Of a stretch of DNA of 64,000 nt, positions 31,698 through 42,956 are shown piece by piece. The notes beneath the pieces were generated by a model. The model saw only the letters and a list, made by a program, of their open reading frames with translations, was not told the origin of the DNA and ran no database searches. Location: contig CAUEEP010000883.1 of NCBI GenBank assembly GCA_958450365.1, forward strand, positions 426,001 to 490,000, read 5' to 3'. A program made the translations under genes and the position numbers. The DNA is from Mesorhabditis belari. Taxonomy: Eukaryota; Nematoda; Chromadorea; Rhabditida; Rhabditidae. Position 1 is the first letter of the stretch, and every line of letters starts with the position of its first letter.

Positions 31698-33850
31698 ATG
31701 AGCATGACCGAAGAAACGATCGACTCGATAGAGAAAGGAACGCTCGACACCAACGAGACGAAAGCTGAGACTGGGGATCATGGAGACTTCAATCGTGCAA
31801 CTTATGGAGTGAGTTTTCTTTACGACTAATTAGATTCGGTATAGATAACTTGCAGCAACGAATACCAGAAGTATGATAGTAAAAGATTAATATGGGTTAC
31901 ATGAATCTTTGCTGTTCTTAGACCGCTGACCCTATTCAAATAATGTGTTAAGAAATTTTGCACTAAAAGTTTTTTTTAAAGTTATTGAAATGAGTGGTTA
32001 GGTATTTCAAAAGCAGACCAATATGACTTTGTTTAGCTCAGCCAACTTTCGTGCTCGACTGCCAACAATGAGGATTTTTACATTGTGCACCATACTGATG
32101 ATGAATCGCGTGAGACTCGAAAAGAAACAGAGGTAAAATTTCATTATTTTGTTATGATATTGTCCGTATTAGCCTAAACACTTTCATCCGCTTGCTTCCG
32201 CCTATGATGAAGTCCCGATGCGATCCGTAGCTGCACAGACTTCCATCTGCACTAACTCGGAGAATGTATTGTTTTGATAAGTTGTAAAAATAACGTTTGG
32301 CACTTTAGTTTCCAACAACTCCTTACTTGCCTTTTGGATTGGTTCGTGAATATCCACCACCAAACATGGTCTACCGGGAAATCAATCGAATTCCTAATGC
32401 CCATATTCGGCAATTGATGACTAATGCCCAGCCTTTTCCGTGAGTTTTATTTAAATTTGTATTTGTAATTAAATTTGTAACAAGAGCATTTAGATATAGC
32501 AAGAATGATGTGCCAATGCTGTCTGCTCCAAACTTCGCAATGAATCGTTCCCCAACGATGGCTGTTGAGAATAGTATGACCAACAACATGCAACATGAAG
32601 GAGATTCCGCTAGTCGCTCGAATACTCGTCGCTATAACTCTCATGTCGAGTCAAACGCCTTTCACGGTAAGCTGGTAAGCCAATTCAAGATGCTGTCAAA
32701 CCTTATTTCAGGTTCTTCTCGGTCCATCTCAAACAACTCGCGTCGTTATGTGATGTCGAAGTCGATCTTCAACTCGACTCCGAAGGGTCAATATCCAATG
32801 ATGTACGTCAGTGAACATGGAATCATTTCACTTGTCATTTCTGATGATATTCTGATTGAGACTGGAATCGATAGAACTTTGCGTGTTGTTTCGCACGGCA
32901 ACTTTGCGGTAAGATTCATTAGTTACAACCACGTACAAATAATGTTTAGATGACGATGAACTCTCGTGGAACAGCTTCGGCAGTTGAACATCCACTTGCA
33001 AAGATCATTCATGGTACCACAAAGATTTCCGCTAGATTTGGTATGATTGTTTTTGCTTGACAATGCAATTTGTGTGTTTAGTTGCTTTCAACAACAAGTT
33101 CACGGTTTTGGATTCTGAAGCTATTCTATTTACGATGGGCCATCTGCAATCAGGATTTCTGATAAGGTCAAATGATCCTAAAAAGGTGCCTTTAAAGTTT
33201 CAGAAGTTTATTATAAAGCTTTAGGTGCCTGTGGAAATTCCTATGAGCATCGAATTGCTAAAATGCTTCAATTTGAATCAGGACTACACGCAGCACGTTT
33301 TCTACAATGAAGCTCCGGAGGACGTTAACGCTCAAGTTTGTGATTAGCATATGGTTGAAATTACATAACTTTTAGCGCTTGGAAGTTTGCTACGATATTA
33401 TCCACAAGGCCACGTTTGAATATCTCGAAGATGGCGCTCTGCGCATGAATATTCACGGAATGGTCATTACAAGCTGCCCCAACGGGGATCTTCGAGTTAG
33501 TGTTTTAAAAACCATCGAGATTGTCTCTGAAGCGGACAGTTTGTTCTGTCTGTGGAACCAAATTGTTTTTTAGATTGATTCTCGTCCTCGTGTCATCACA
33601 TGCAATCCGAAAAAGGGAACGCTTATGTTGCGCAGTCCTTTGATTGATATCGGAGTGGGTGTTTTAAAAGGGCACTGTTTCGTTCGGGTTACTTGTCACT
33701 AAAAAATTTTTACAGGTGGATGAGGACGAAAAGGCTTACGTGAAGCGGGGATCGAAACGCGTACATGTGTCGAAAAGCGGAATGGTGGTCTCCGATGGCA
33801 ACTGTGTCACTAGCATGGATCATTATGGACGCATTATCTCATGTACTTAA
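31698..33850 (+). CDS. Conserved-looking protein of unknown function, beta-rich
   Basis: Eleven exons join in phase to about 450 residues, starting MSMTEETIDSIEKG at 31698 and ending DHYGRIISCT at 33848-33850. The N-terminal third is Ser/Asn/Thr rich and probably disordered. From about residue 185 the sequence alternates short hydrophobic strands and turns ('GIISLVISDDILIETG', 'LRMNIHGMVITSCPNG', 'GMVVSDGNCVTSMD'), suggesting beta repeats. I do not recognise the family. It is the first of four same-strand genes and the next one starts 300 bp downstream. A TTTCCAG about 35 bp before the ATG is a probable trans-splice site. Confidence 0.75.
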
Positions 33851-34149
33851 CTCTCTTGGGTCTTTTATTTGTGTTATTTGTAATTTTTTGTTTGGTTTGT
33901 TTATCCTGTGCCATCATCTGATAGTTACCCTTGCGCTTGTTTGTTATTTGATTGCTAACTTAGTTTGGAATGAATTGTTGAGAGGTGATTCGGCCTATAT
34001 GTAAAAACAGTACGTTGGACGACTCGCAACGGCGATTTCTTGTGCGTTCATTGTAAAAGTTTTCGTTATACTTTGGGTTAAAGGTTCAGAGGTATTTGTG
34101 TGCTTTGTCGAAATTCTGTTAAAAGCTTTAAAATTTCAGCTTTTCTGTC

Positions 34150-36130
34150 ATGGAAGAGCTAAAAGCAAAAGCTCGGCAAAGCCCAGAACTGGGCGAAGCT
34201 TTAGCGAAATTAGAAGCCGAGAAAAGGGCTCGAAGAGAAGTTTACGAAACAATTATCTCCATGATTGAGCCAATCGGTGAAGAGGTTCTTCTCCAGAAAG
34301 TTGGTTTTATCTACAAACTTTATTTTATTCGTAATTTAGCTTCCATTTTTGGATTGCAATTCATGGAAGGAAGTTATCGAAGAACGGTTCCTTGGAAAAG
34401 TAGGAATTTCTAACTTTAGATTTTAAAATGCCTTTTGTTTAGGTTTGCGGTTTTCCCACTTGCAGCAAAACTATTACGCCAAGGAAATTTCAAAAATATT
34501 GGATCGATTCAAAGGCTAGGAAGGTAAGTATTCTTGTTTATGAATTTTAATTTATGAATTTTAAGGTATACGAGGTGTCGACGGAGCGGGAAAAATTTTG
34601 CGGTGCTCGTTGCTTTGATATGTCAATTATGATAATGGCACAACTTGATGAGCAACCTCTTTGGATAACAGGACAACGAACAAGTGCAAAACGATACAAT
34701 TCACCTTTAATAATTGTATTTAGAAAAAAGTTTCGTAATTGAAGAGCCCAAAAATCCATCACGAGAACTGAAGCCACTGCCGCTGCCGAAAAAGCAACAG
34801 AGACCGAGCTATGAATTTGTTCCAGATCAAGTAAGCTTTGCTTTCTAAATGGTTAATGGAGACTTTTGAAATATTTTAGGCATAAATTTAGATTGTGGCT
34901 CCACTCAAGAACTTGAAAGTTGCAGAGGCAGCAGAATCACAAGCAGATTCCGACTCGGATGCACATGAATTCCTCGACAGTGATGAGGGAGATTTTGAAA
35001 CAAAAGCGGTAAAACAAAAGCTGGTTACTAATATTTCTCGTGTTTTAGGACGACCGTTTCATTGCCTCAATTCGAAATTTTCTAACGTCTAAGCAACAGG
35101 TTTTGCAAGTACAAGTGAGGTTGAATAACGAATTTATATTAGAAGCCGTCCAAGAAAAGCCCGCTACAAGCACCGGACGAAGAAAAGCTTGCTCGGCTAC
35201 GGAATAAATATGGGACAAAAAAGGAAGCTCAGAATAAAAAGTAACATTTTTAATTCTTTTAATTCTTTTATGTTACAGGAAACCTATTATAATCGATGCA
35301 CCTATTATGCAGTCAGAAGCATCATGTAGCAATGTCGTGACCGGTTTGTACTTTGAATAAATATGATCTCGATTATTAAAATTTAGTTAATAACGCCAAA
35401 CAAGTGAAAGACGATACCATTCCATTGGTTTGGAAAATTACGAAGTTTTTGGCCCTTTTTTCATTTACAAAAACTAACTTAGAGAGTGGATTGGCGCTCA
35501 GACAAAAGAGCTGGTCAATCTCGGTGGTCCTCGTCTCGTCAACAAAGGTGATATTGCTCAACTGCGTGCCTTTTTTGCAGGAGAATCAGCATATCAAGAG
35601 GTATTGTCTATTCCGTAAGTCTTTTTAAGCCACTCTTAGTTGGACGTTAACTTACCACCAATTGACTCGTTAAATGTGCACAGAAGACGGTGCGAGATAC
35701 TCATCAATCAACTTAAGAAACCGTGGGTTATATAGCTTGGCAATTTCAAATTTTGGATCCAATTCAGGTGGACTTACATGGAAGAAAAGCTTGAGCTTCA
35801 GCGATCTCACTATGACACCCTTTTGGCACTTGTACGGTCATTCGCGCTAACTGCTGATTTGCCTGTCCTTTCGGTAAAACAAACGCATGCCCTCGTCATT
35901 ATTTTGTTCCGAATGTAAGTTCTTTGACCATCTTTATAAAATTGGTACAACTGTATTTCCGATTCTTAACTTTTAGAGCCTGCATGCTTGATCAACAAGA
36001 CATCGAAAAAAGATTCTTTCCAACCAATTTGCCACCTTCCAATGAAATCAAAGCTTATGCCTCGGAGAAAAAGCTCAATTTTGATGATTATTGTGATATT
36101 TTGGATAGCATTGGCAAAAGTTTAGTCTAG
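34150..36130 (+). CDS. RPAP2/Rtr1-type RNA polymerase II CTD phosphatase
   Basis: About 460 residues over roughly 14 exons with introns of about 40-60 nt. The zinc-binding Rtr1 domain occupies about residues 30-135: 'VCGFPTC' supplies the first Cys pair (C72, C77) and 'FCGARC' the second (C109, C113), with KVYEV and the helical 'MSIMIMAQLDEQPLW' as in the family. RPAP2/Rtr1 removes Ser5 phosphates from the Pol II C-terminal domain and helps import Pol II. The middle is acidic and low complexity (SQADSDSDAHEFLDSDEGD); the C-terminal part is helical. TTTCAG ends 10 bp before the ATG, suiting SL trans-splicing of a downstream operon gene. The intron after 'TGQRT' is only about 43 nt. Confidence 0.85.
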
Positions 36131-36354
36131 AATGAAAATAGTCTTTTATCGTCTGCATATATATTTTGTTTTATTGATTTTCAATCCTTACGGTTTATTG
36201 TTATATATTTACATTTTGTTATTGTTAGCGATAAATTTTTGATAACTTCTTTTCTGTGACTCTAACTTGGTTAGAACCCTTGAATACTTTTACTTTGTTT
36301 AATTATTTGTGAGGGAGCTGTGCTCTGGTCATCAAAGTCAAAATTAATTCTAGT

Positions 36355-36775
36355 ATGGAACACGAGAAAAAGCATGTGATAACCGGAGGACTTAAGCTGA
36401 AGAAAGGAGATCTCTTCAAGAAGAAGAAAAAGAAAGTCGATTTGAAAGAGGTTGTTTTAGTTCAATAGTCGAACATTTAATTGTATACTTTAACGTTTTT
36501 TTGTAGGTCGATTTAACAATAAAAAAAGACGGTACATCCTCGACGACAAAACTAACAGAAGCGGAACGAAAGTTCAAACAACGACAAGAGAAAACGATGG
36601 TTGGTGTTTATTTTAAGCTAACCATTTTATCGTCTAAAAACTTCTCGTCTTTTAGTTTGAACGAATGCAAAAGAAAGCCGTGGTCTCCCATCGAGAAAAG
36701 GTCGAACAATTCAACAAACAGATGAGCGAGCTTACCGAGTTTAACGATATCCCGAAAGTATCTTGGACCAAATGA
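36355..36775 (+). CDS. FAM32A homologue
   Basis: Three exons encode 102 residues. It begins MEHEKKHVITGGLKLKKG, followed by a lysine block, then 'LTEAERKFKQRQEKT' and the highly diagnostic C-terminus 'HREKVEQFNKQMSELTEFND...IPKVSWTK'. Human FAM32A (112 residues) has the same layout of lysine-rich N-terminus, amphipathic helix and terminal IPKVSWTK. FAM32A is a nuclear protein that inserts its C-terminus into the catalytic spliceosome near the 3' splice site. The gene lies 225 bp after the RPAP2 stop; TTCTAG ends 2 bp before the ATG, an extremely short leader typical of a trans-spliced message. A polyadenylation signal AATAAA is at about 36862. Confidence 0.9.
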
Positions 36776-36971
36776 TTTTCTATTCTTTATCAATCTTATT
36801 TTTTTTCTGATTTATCAGTCTTGTTTTTCTATTTATTTATGTACATAATTATCAAATGTTCAATAAACGTTACCTATTGTTGATCAAAGGCGACAAAGTT
36901 GTTGATTAAACAATTGTATGCATATCACATTGACTTGTCTGAGTCAACAATAGGGGGATGTTTAGTAATTT

Positions 36972-38736
36972 ATGCTAAAATATTCGTCACGGTTGATCTA
37001 TAAGACGTTGCCTTCTGTGTCTAGCTCTGCGTCGATTTCACTATCAGCCGCGAGGAAAGCATCGAATGAAAGAGAGCAAGTAAACTATTTGAAAACAATT
37101 AAACGAATAGGGCTTAATATTGCTCCTTTTTTATTCAATTTGTTCTAGAGCAAAAAATTTTGTAATTAAATTTTGGATTTATTTTCCTTTATCCACAAAT
37201 CATAATTGTCTACTTTAGGAATATTCGGTACCAACAAGGGATAATAAAGGCAAGGATTTAGAGAAAACGCAAGTTAAAGTGGCGGTTAGTTTTTTTACGG
37301 CTCAATAGTTCATTTAGTGGTTTAGATTGAAAAGCCAAAACAACGAGCGATTTTCGACAGTCAGACGCGCGATGTGCCTATAAATCTCAATTTTCCGAAT
37401 CCACGAGGAAGGGATGAGTGAGTTTTTTGTCAACAGAATGTCTCTGATAAACATATTTTAGCTGGGATCCTGAGACGACCTTAAAGGAATTTGTTGACGA
37501 GGCACCGGGGGTTTTAAAAACGCATACAAAGGTGAGTAAAAGTTAGTTTTTTTCTAATGGTTCTGTTTAGATGTTGGCTGGTGAAATCAAAGATACCATT
37601 TTATCCGCCGACGTTGAGCATCCAGAAATCATGGTTAGATCGAATGTCCTAATCTTTCTAAAACAATTTGCAGGAAGATATCGGCCATGTGAGACATAAC
37701 GAGGCTCGTGTAGAATATCGATTTAATAACGAAGAGGTAATCGGTAATGTAGTTGGAAGATTTGGAATTTCCATTTAGGCGTTAAAACTTTGGCGTACCG
37801 GCTGTGACTCGGATTATTCAGAGGGATTTTCAAAAGTAAACTGGCAGCTATCGGATCATGAAACGGCAATCTTCAGGTGAATTCAAAGTGATTGAAGTTT
37901 TAAAAGTATTTTAGTGGCAATATTAACACATCACTGCTGAAAGATGGAAAAGTGGAAAGAGCGGGGTGAGTTAGTGTAGAACTTTACCAATCAACTTTCA
38001 AAATTTTTAGTTGGGCATCGATAAAGTTGGAGGATAAGAAAGCATTCATGCGAAAGAAGTATTTCAAACGATGGAGAAATTTCACGCATTTGCTGGTTAA
38101 GGTAAGAATATCTCTTTTTCACGAAGTTCATGCAAGTTTAGTGCCGAGGAGACGGTCGATCGTATAAAGTTATGTTACATGCTCCTCAGACAATCGACAT
38201 AACATGGGGCGATTCATGGTCATTCCCACTGCACACTCACGGAGGTTTGCTTGTAACTGCAATTCTACAATAGATGGCTACAAATATCTTTATCAACTTA
38301 TCCAGGTCCCTATTGGCAATATGAAAAGATCCCGTTCTCGAAATTCTTTCACACTGTCGCCGGGAGAATTCAAGACAAACAAATTCCTGCGTTCATCAGC
38401 GACGTGAGGTAATCTTTAAAAAAAGCAACCCGAATATTTTGCATTTAAAACTCCAGCTCGGTCGGAATCGTTTTGATGGATAGAATGGATGGGAGGTATG
38501 AGACTATTTGAGGCTAGCACATGCACAATGGCACAGTTCCCGATTATTGTTGGGAAATACTAGTTGTGCATATGTTAGGGCTATTAATCAGTCACTTGTT
38601 GTTTACTCACTAACAAATAAATTTTAGATTTCAATTAGAACTAGACTACATTGGAGTTTGGAATGATTGGACGCATACGGAGAAATTCGCCTACGAGACC
38701 TATGTGATACCGATGTTCAACACGCATACTTTTTGA
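36972..38736 (+). CDS. NDUFAF1/CIA30 complex I assembly factor
   Basis: Thirteen short exons give about 354 residues. The N-terminus MLKYSSRLIYKTLPSVSSSA is basic, Ser rich and free of acidic residues, as expected of a mitochondrial presequence. The CIA30 domain runs from about residue 150: 'WRTGCDSDYSEGFSKVNW', 'CRGDGRSYKVML', 'PYWQYEKIPFSKFFHT' and the final 'FQLELDYIGVWND'. NDUFAF1 works in the mitochondrial matrix and inner membrane on the early membrane arm of NADH dehydrogenase. The gene starts 196 bp after FAM32A; TTTAG lies 7 bp before the ATG. AATAAA follows the stop at about 38793. The last gene of the proposed four-gene operon. Confidence 0.9.
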
Positions 38737-38885
38737 TTTTTTTTGGTTAGTTTTGTTGTTATAATAGTTTTAGAATGTAATAGATTTATTAATAAAATTT
38801 AATTTTAAATACCCGTATCACAAGTACATTTATAACATATCACCAAATGTTAGGCAATAAATTGTCTAAAAATCAACAATGAGTG

Positions 38886-41800
38886 TTAGGTTTTTACGCG
38901 AAGATAACAAATTGTCTTTTCTGGACAGCTCATCACAACGATGATCAGTGAATGCTTGGCTGCTGCGCGAATCAATTGTTCAATCTGAAAGTTAGGATTG
39001 AAAATTAGGCACGTTGATTTTTCTCACTTGTTGATCTATCGACTGAGAAATGATAGAATTCTGTGGGAGTTCGCCCTCTTCTTTCTCAACACCATCTTCA
39101 GGAGACACATCGTCTTCATATTTGAGATCAACAAGGCAAAGTCCAAAATCCAACATGTCCATACACACCTAAAGGATTTTTTAGAAATTTATTTTTTTTC
39201 TACAAAACTTCCTCGATATAGTCTTGTTGATCCTTAAAATCGGATGGCTTTCGCTGGACGATACTAAAAAAGACGATCTTTGACAAAACCTATTTACCCA
39301 CTATTTGCTTTCCGGAACTTCAGATTTTTCCAATGTTCTCGCTCCCCACATCACTTTATTCTTTGCTTTCGAATTTCCCAAATAATAGGGCAGTGGTCGA
39401 AAAGTTGCTGCCTTATCAACGCGAACGGCTTTGCTAGACAGAAAAATGAACTGAAAATTTGCGGAAACTCACCTCCAATCAAAATTGGCCTCGAGCGAGT
39501 CGGGTACAGGATTTTTGGCTAAGCATAGAATACATTTTGCAGGTGGGCAAATCTGAATTGTTATTTTACAAGAGATTTAAGAGTAATTGTACTTGACATT
39601 GACATCCCTCAAGTATACAGTCTAATCCTACGCGTGCACCACAAACACAATGTGTTGTCCTAAAAGCCAAAAAAAACTTGTTTCTTTAGTTAATTCAAGT
39701 ACATTTGTTCAAGTTTTATCTTCTTTGGAAAGCTTGGTCCTTGTGGAGGGCTTGAGCTGAGCACTTGAGCATCATCTTCTTTTTGTTTTGATTCGTTCTA
39801 AAAAATTTGTTGATACTTTATAATTAACAATGTTAACGATTTAAACCTGTTTCTTGCGCAGTTCTCTGATGTACTCATCATAATTCCACCCGTAGACACT
39901 ACTCCCAAAAACTAGCCTAAATTTTGTATACCAAACTTAGTTTAGAAACAAAAAGCTAACCCCTTCTCAATTTTCAACTTTGCCAATCTCAAAGCAGCCC
40001 AACTGTCCTCCACCGAACAATGTCCTTTACCATCCTAAATTATTCTTTTGCCAGCTGAAAATAAAAGGAAAAGAAACCTGAATATTTTCTTCTAAAAACA
40101 AATCAACGAGATTCTTTAAAGAAGTTCTCGCTTTTAGACTGCCAGAAACATTAAATCGTCGTCCAATGTCAAAGATGTACCTAAAGTTTAAATTGAAGAT
40201 TCAAGCGTTTAAAAAAACTAACGGATGACTCATTGATAGTGCTTTCAGATCGAACTCAAGTGAGTGACCGATAAGGATTGCATCCGATGGGAGCACCGCA
40301 CGAATTGCATTCTGAATGGTTGCTATTGCTTAGTTGTTAAAAACATTGTTTTAAAAAGGAATATAACATCTACTTTACCTGAACATCTTGTAGTGTAACT
40401 GTCACGTCTTTCATCATCTCTTCGGTGATACCGCTGAACTTCGTCAAATAATCCTAAAGAATCATAGCTGAAACAATTCCAGAATCCTTACCGTGATTTC
40501 CCTGGGTGGTTTGACCAGCGTATCAAAAACTACAGCGCCGTCTTCTTGGACCTAAATTTGTTGAGTTTTTGAAATTTATATTTCAAAAATTTTCCAATGA
40601 GAGCTCTAATCCTACCAATGAGACTCTCGTTAATTCGTGCCCTCCCGATGTAGTTATGCACATTTCACAATCAACTGAGAAAAGCGGAGAAGATGCTGTT
40701 ATTGGAGCATATCTAAATTTATATTAGTTGGATAATTATTAATAAAAAGACGTTAGTAATTAATCATTGATAGTGAACTCACTTTTCTTTTGTGGCAATG
40801 ATTTCTTGGCTCGGCAAGGGGTAATCGTAATCAACAAGTTCCACCGATGACAACAAGAGTTCCGACTTCAAACTAACGCTTCCAATTTCCGGATCAGCGG
40901 AACGAAATTGCTAAAGAGTGAGTGCTCATAAAATGTCCAAAACTGATTGTTAAGCACAAACCAAAAGCTTTTCCCTAATCTGTTCTTGTAGGCTGACGGG
41001 CACATTGAGCAGGCGGTTCCAGAAATCTTCGCGATTGAATACCTAAAAATTTCTTTTGCAGAAAGGGATCAAAAGCTACCTCATTGTGCGTCAAAATGTG
41101 TTGCTTATCAAAGAAGCTATCCAAGTAAGGGTAAGAAGCGCCCTGAAAAGAATTATATAAATTACGAATTGTCTTAAAAGTTCTAACTCACAACATAATC
41201 CAACGTTGACTCGACTCTGATCAAAATCGTTTGCGTGACAATGCGCGGCTTCGGGCGAAAATAGCACCATCTTGGTCGTTTCACAGCCGGTCCGATCACC
41301 GTGAATTGAACGAGATCACCAATTTCTAAAATTAAAACTTATATCAGAATTTTCCAAAATCCAAACCTTCATGTGATATGTAGGTGCCACCAAGTTTTCC
41401 GAGAGTCAGACAAATTTGCGCATCGGGGAGTTTCTCCATTCGGGCATCTTTCAGCTTCATTCGCAAAGCTTTCTCGTCCACGCCGACGTCAATCGCCTCC
41501 TCGATTTGTTCTCTAAAAGAAAAATATAGCGGTTATCGTAAAATAAAATGAAGAATGATAGGAAAATTATTGGGAATCTCATAAAAACCTAATCTAGAGC
41601 ACTAATCGGGGTAGGCTAATTTCGCCGCAACTCGTCATAACTTTCTTCTAAGTGGACCTTTATGAGACTCTAATCTTTATGATTTTGGTCCATTTAGAAG
41701 AAAGTTACGGCGAGTTGCGCAAATAAATGGCGGAAATTAGCCTACCCCCACTAAACCTAGGTGAAATCTTTCAAGTGAAAAACTTTAAGCAACTTCAGAT

Positions 41801-42032
41801 TTTCTTAGTTTCACAAAATATTTAGTTAACAAATTGAATATCTTGAAAATTGGAGAAGTTAAGATATTTATTTTTCTCTATCTCAATTGCAAAATGCAAA
41901 ATGCAATTGCATCATTTTATTCTCCGTTAGCAAACGCCCCAAAAATGCAACTCACTTTCCTTGCAGCAAAAACAATTCGGCCACCTGTTTGCGCTGGCGA
42001 TTCTGTAGTCGCCGATCTTTTGAGCTTGACAT
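38886..42032 (-). CDS. REXO-type (REXO5/REX1-like) 3'-5' RNA exonuclease
   Basis: A multi-exon gene of roughly 700 codons, from ATG at 42032 to TAA at 38886-38888. The DEDDh exonuclease core is clear: 'PLFSVDCEMC' with 'GHELTRVSL' (Exo I), 'GHSLEFDLKAL' (Exo II) and 'HCSVEDSWAALRL' (Exo III with the catalytic His). These enzymes trim the 3' ends of structured RNAs such as snoRNAs and rRNAs, mainly in the nucleus. Downstream is a Cys-rich segment (THCVCGARVGLDC...CQC) and an RRM-like end 'AAAKHSLIIVVMSCPEKTICYLRVKT'. Introns are mostly 40-60 nt except the first, which holds a palindrome. The splice junctions at 39270-39480 are ambiguous, with several competing 37-57 nt introns possible. Confidence 0.85.
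41603..41757. repeat. Palindrome in the first intron of the exonuclease gene
   Basis: 'GGGGTAGGCTAATTTCGCC' at the left mirrors 'GGCGGAAATTAGCCTACCCC' at the right, and 'CTTTCTTCTAAGTGGACC' mirrors 'GGTCCATTTAGAAGAAAG'. The loop is about 30 bp. A small fold-back element unrelated to the TACCGTA families. Confidence 0.85.
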
Positions 42033-42177
42033 CCTAAAATCTTGTTATTAATTTTTTTAAAGACATATTAAATAAGCAAAAAAATTCCAGTTGCATTTTC
42101 GGAAAAATCTTCCATTTCCTATCGTTTTCTCTTACGAGTACGCAAGATTTCTTTTTACAGGTCCTCGCATATGCTCA

Positions 42178-42312
42178 ATTGATCGCGAAATTGTCCTCTC
42201 TTCATTTGACTTTCGTTAACTTCTTCTCGTGTGAGTTTATCCAGTTCGGTGACATCTCGTCCGGATAATTACGGACCTCACGATCGCGAAGTCGATTGTA
42301 GGTTTTCGCGTT
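42178..42312 (-). pseudogene. Partial duplicate of the ZNRD2-like gene
   Basis: About 135 bp are some 85% identical to 44891-45028, part of the N-terminal coding region of the ZNRD2-like gene. Shared blocks include 'GATCGCGAAATTG', 'TAATTACGG' and 'AAGTCGATTGTAG'. Small indels break the frame, and the upstream and downstream coding parts are missing. It lies between the exonuclease start and the small membrane protein gene, where it may now be promoter or leader sequence. Confidence 0.85.
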
Positions 42313-42448
42313 AGAGAATACTATACTCTACGAGAAAATCGCTCCGTCTAACATCCGCCAGGAACCCGTTCAAGATCAAAATCTCGCGCAGAAGCTTCGT
42401 TTACCGATCACGGGAATAAATCAAGCTCAATTTCCTCTACAATCAACG

Positions 42449-42691
42449 ATGGAGAGCTTCAAACCGCCGCGACACATGTGGAGATCGTGGAAAACGCATT
42501 TGCTGACGATCGGACTCGCGACAGGGATCATCGCTGTGGCTTATGGGACGTTTCGAGTGGGCATTTTGACGAAGAGATTTTTGAGTGAGAACACATTTGG
42601 ACAACATCAAGAAATGGAGGACTTTTTGGCGCACAAAGCTGAGATGGAGCAACGACGACGCGCGGCGCAAGTTACTCCTCAGCAGAAATAG
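42449..42691 (+). CDS. Small single-pass membrane protein, probably mitochondrial
   Basis: A single uninterrupted exon of 80 codons. After a basic start (MESFKPPRHMWRSWKTH) comes one membrane span, 'LLTIGLATGIIAVAYGTF', then a short basic stretch and a charged Gln/Arg-rich helical tail. Size, single span near the N-terminus and basic flanks resemble small inner-membrane subunits of respiratory complexes (for example COX6C-like or complex I supernumerary subunits), but I cannot name the family. The gene 265 bp downstream on the same strand starts behind an acceptor-like TTTTAG, so the pair may be an operon. Confidence 0.7.
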   Translation: MESFKPPRHMWRSWKTHLLTIGLATGIIAVAYGTFRVGILTKRFLSENTFGQHQEMEDFLAHKAEMEQRRRAAQVTPQQK

Positions 42692-42956
42692 ATGATAGTT
42701 TTTTTTTATTAAGTCGCTTTTTATTATTAGAGTAGGGTCCAAATAGCTCTAGATTCTTAATTTATTCGACGATGTACTTTAGTTTATAGTTGCTCATTTT
42801 CTTTTTGAGAACCAATCGTTATTTCACTTACGGGTTTCATTGTTTTGGTATACTTCATTTTTTCGTGCTTTTAGTGTGTTTTAATCAGTGTTATTTAGTA
42901 AATTTTAGGCGATTTCCATTTTCACGAAACGATTGCCCGGTGAATGCTGAGAAACA

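Noticed and set aside
32371..32644. Minus-strand ORFs over the unknown operon gene
   Set aside because: Shadows of exon 3/4 of the plus-strand gene, which has consistent splice phases.
33858..34004. Small ORF between the first two operon genes
   Set aside because: It lies in the 3' untranslated/intercistronic region, is very hydrophobic and T-rich, and its start is in frame overlap with the end of the preceding gene in another frame.
38998..39522. Plus-strand ORFs within the exonuclease locus
   Set aside because: Antisense shadows; the minus strand has phased exons and a recognisable C-terminus.
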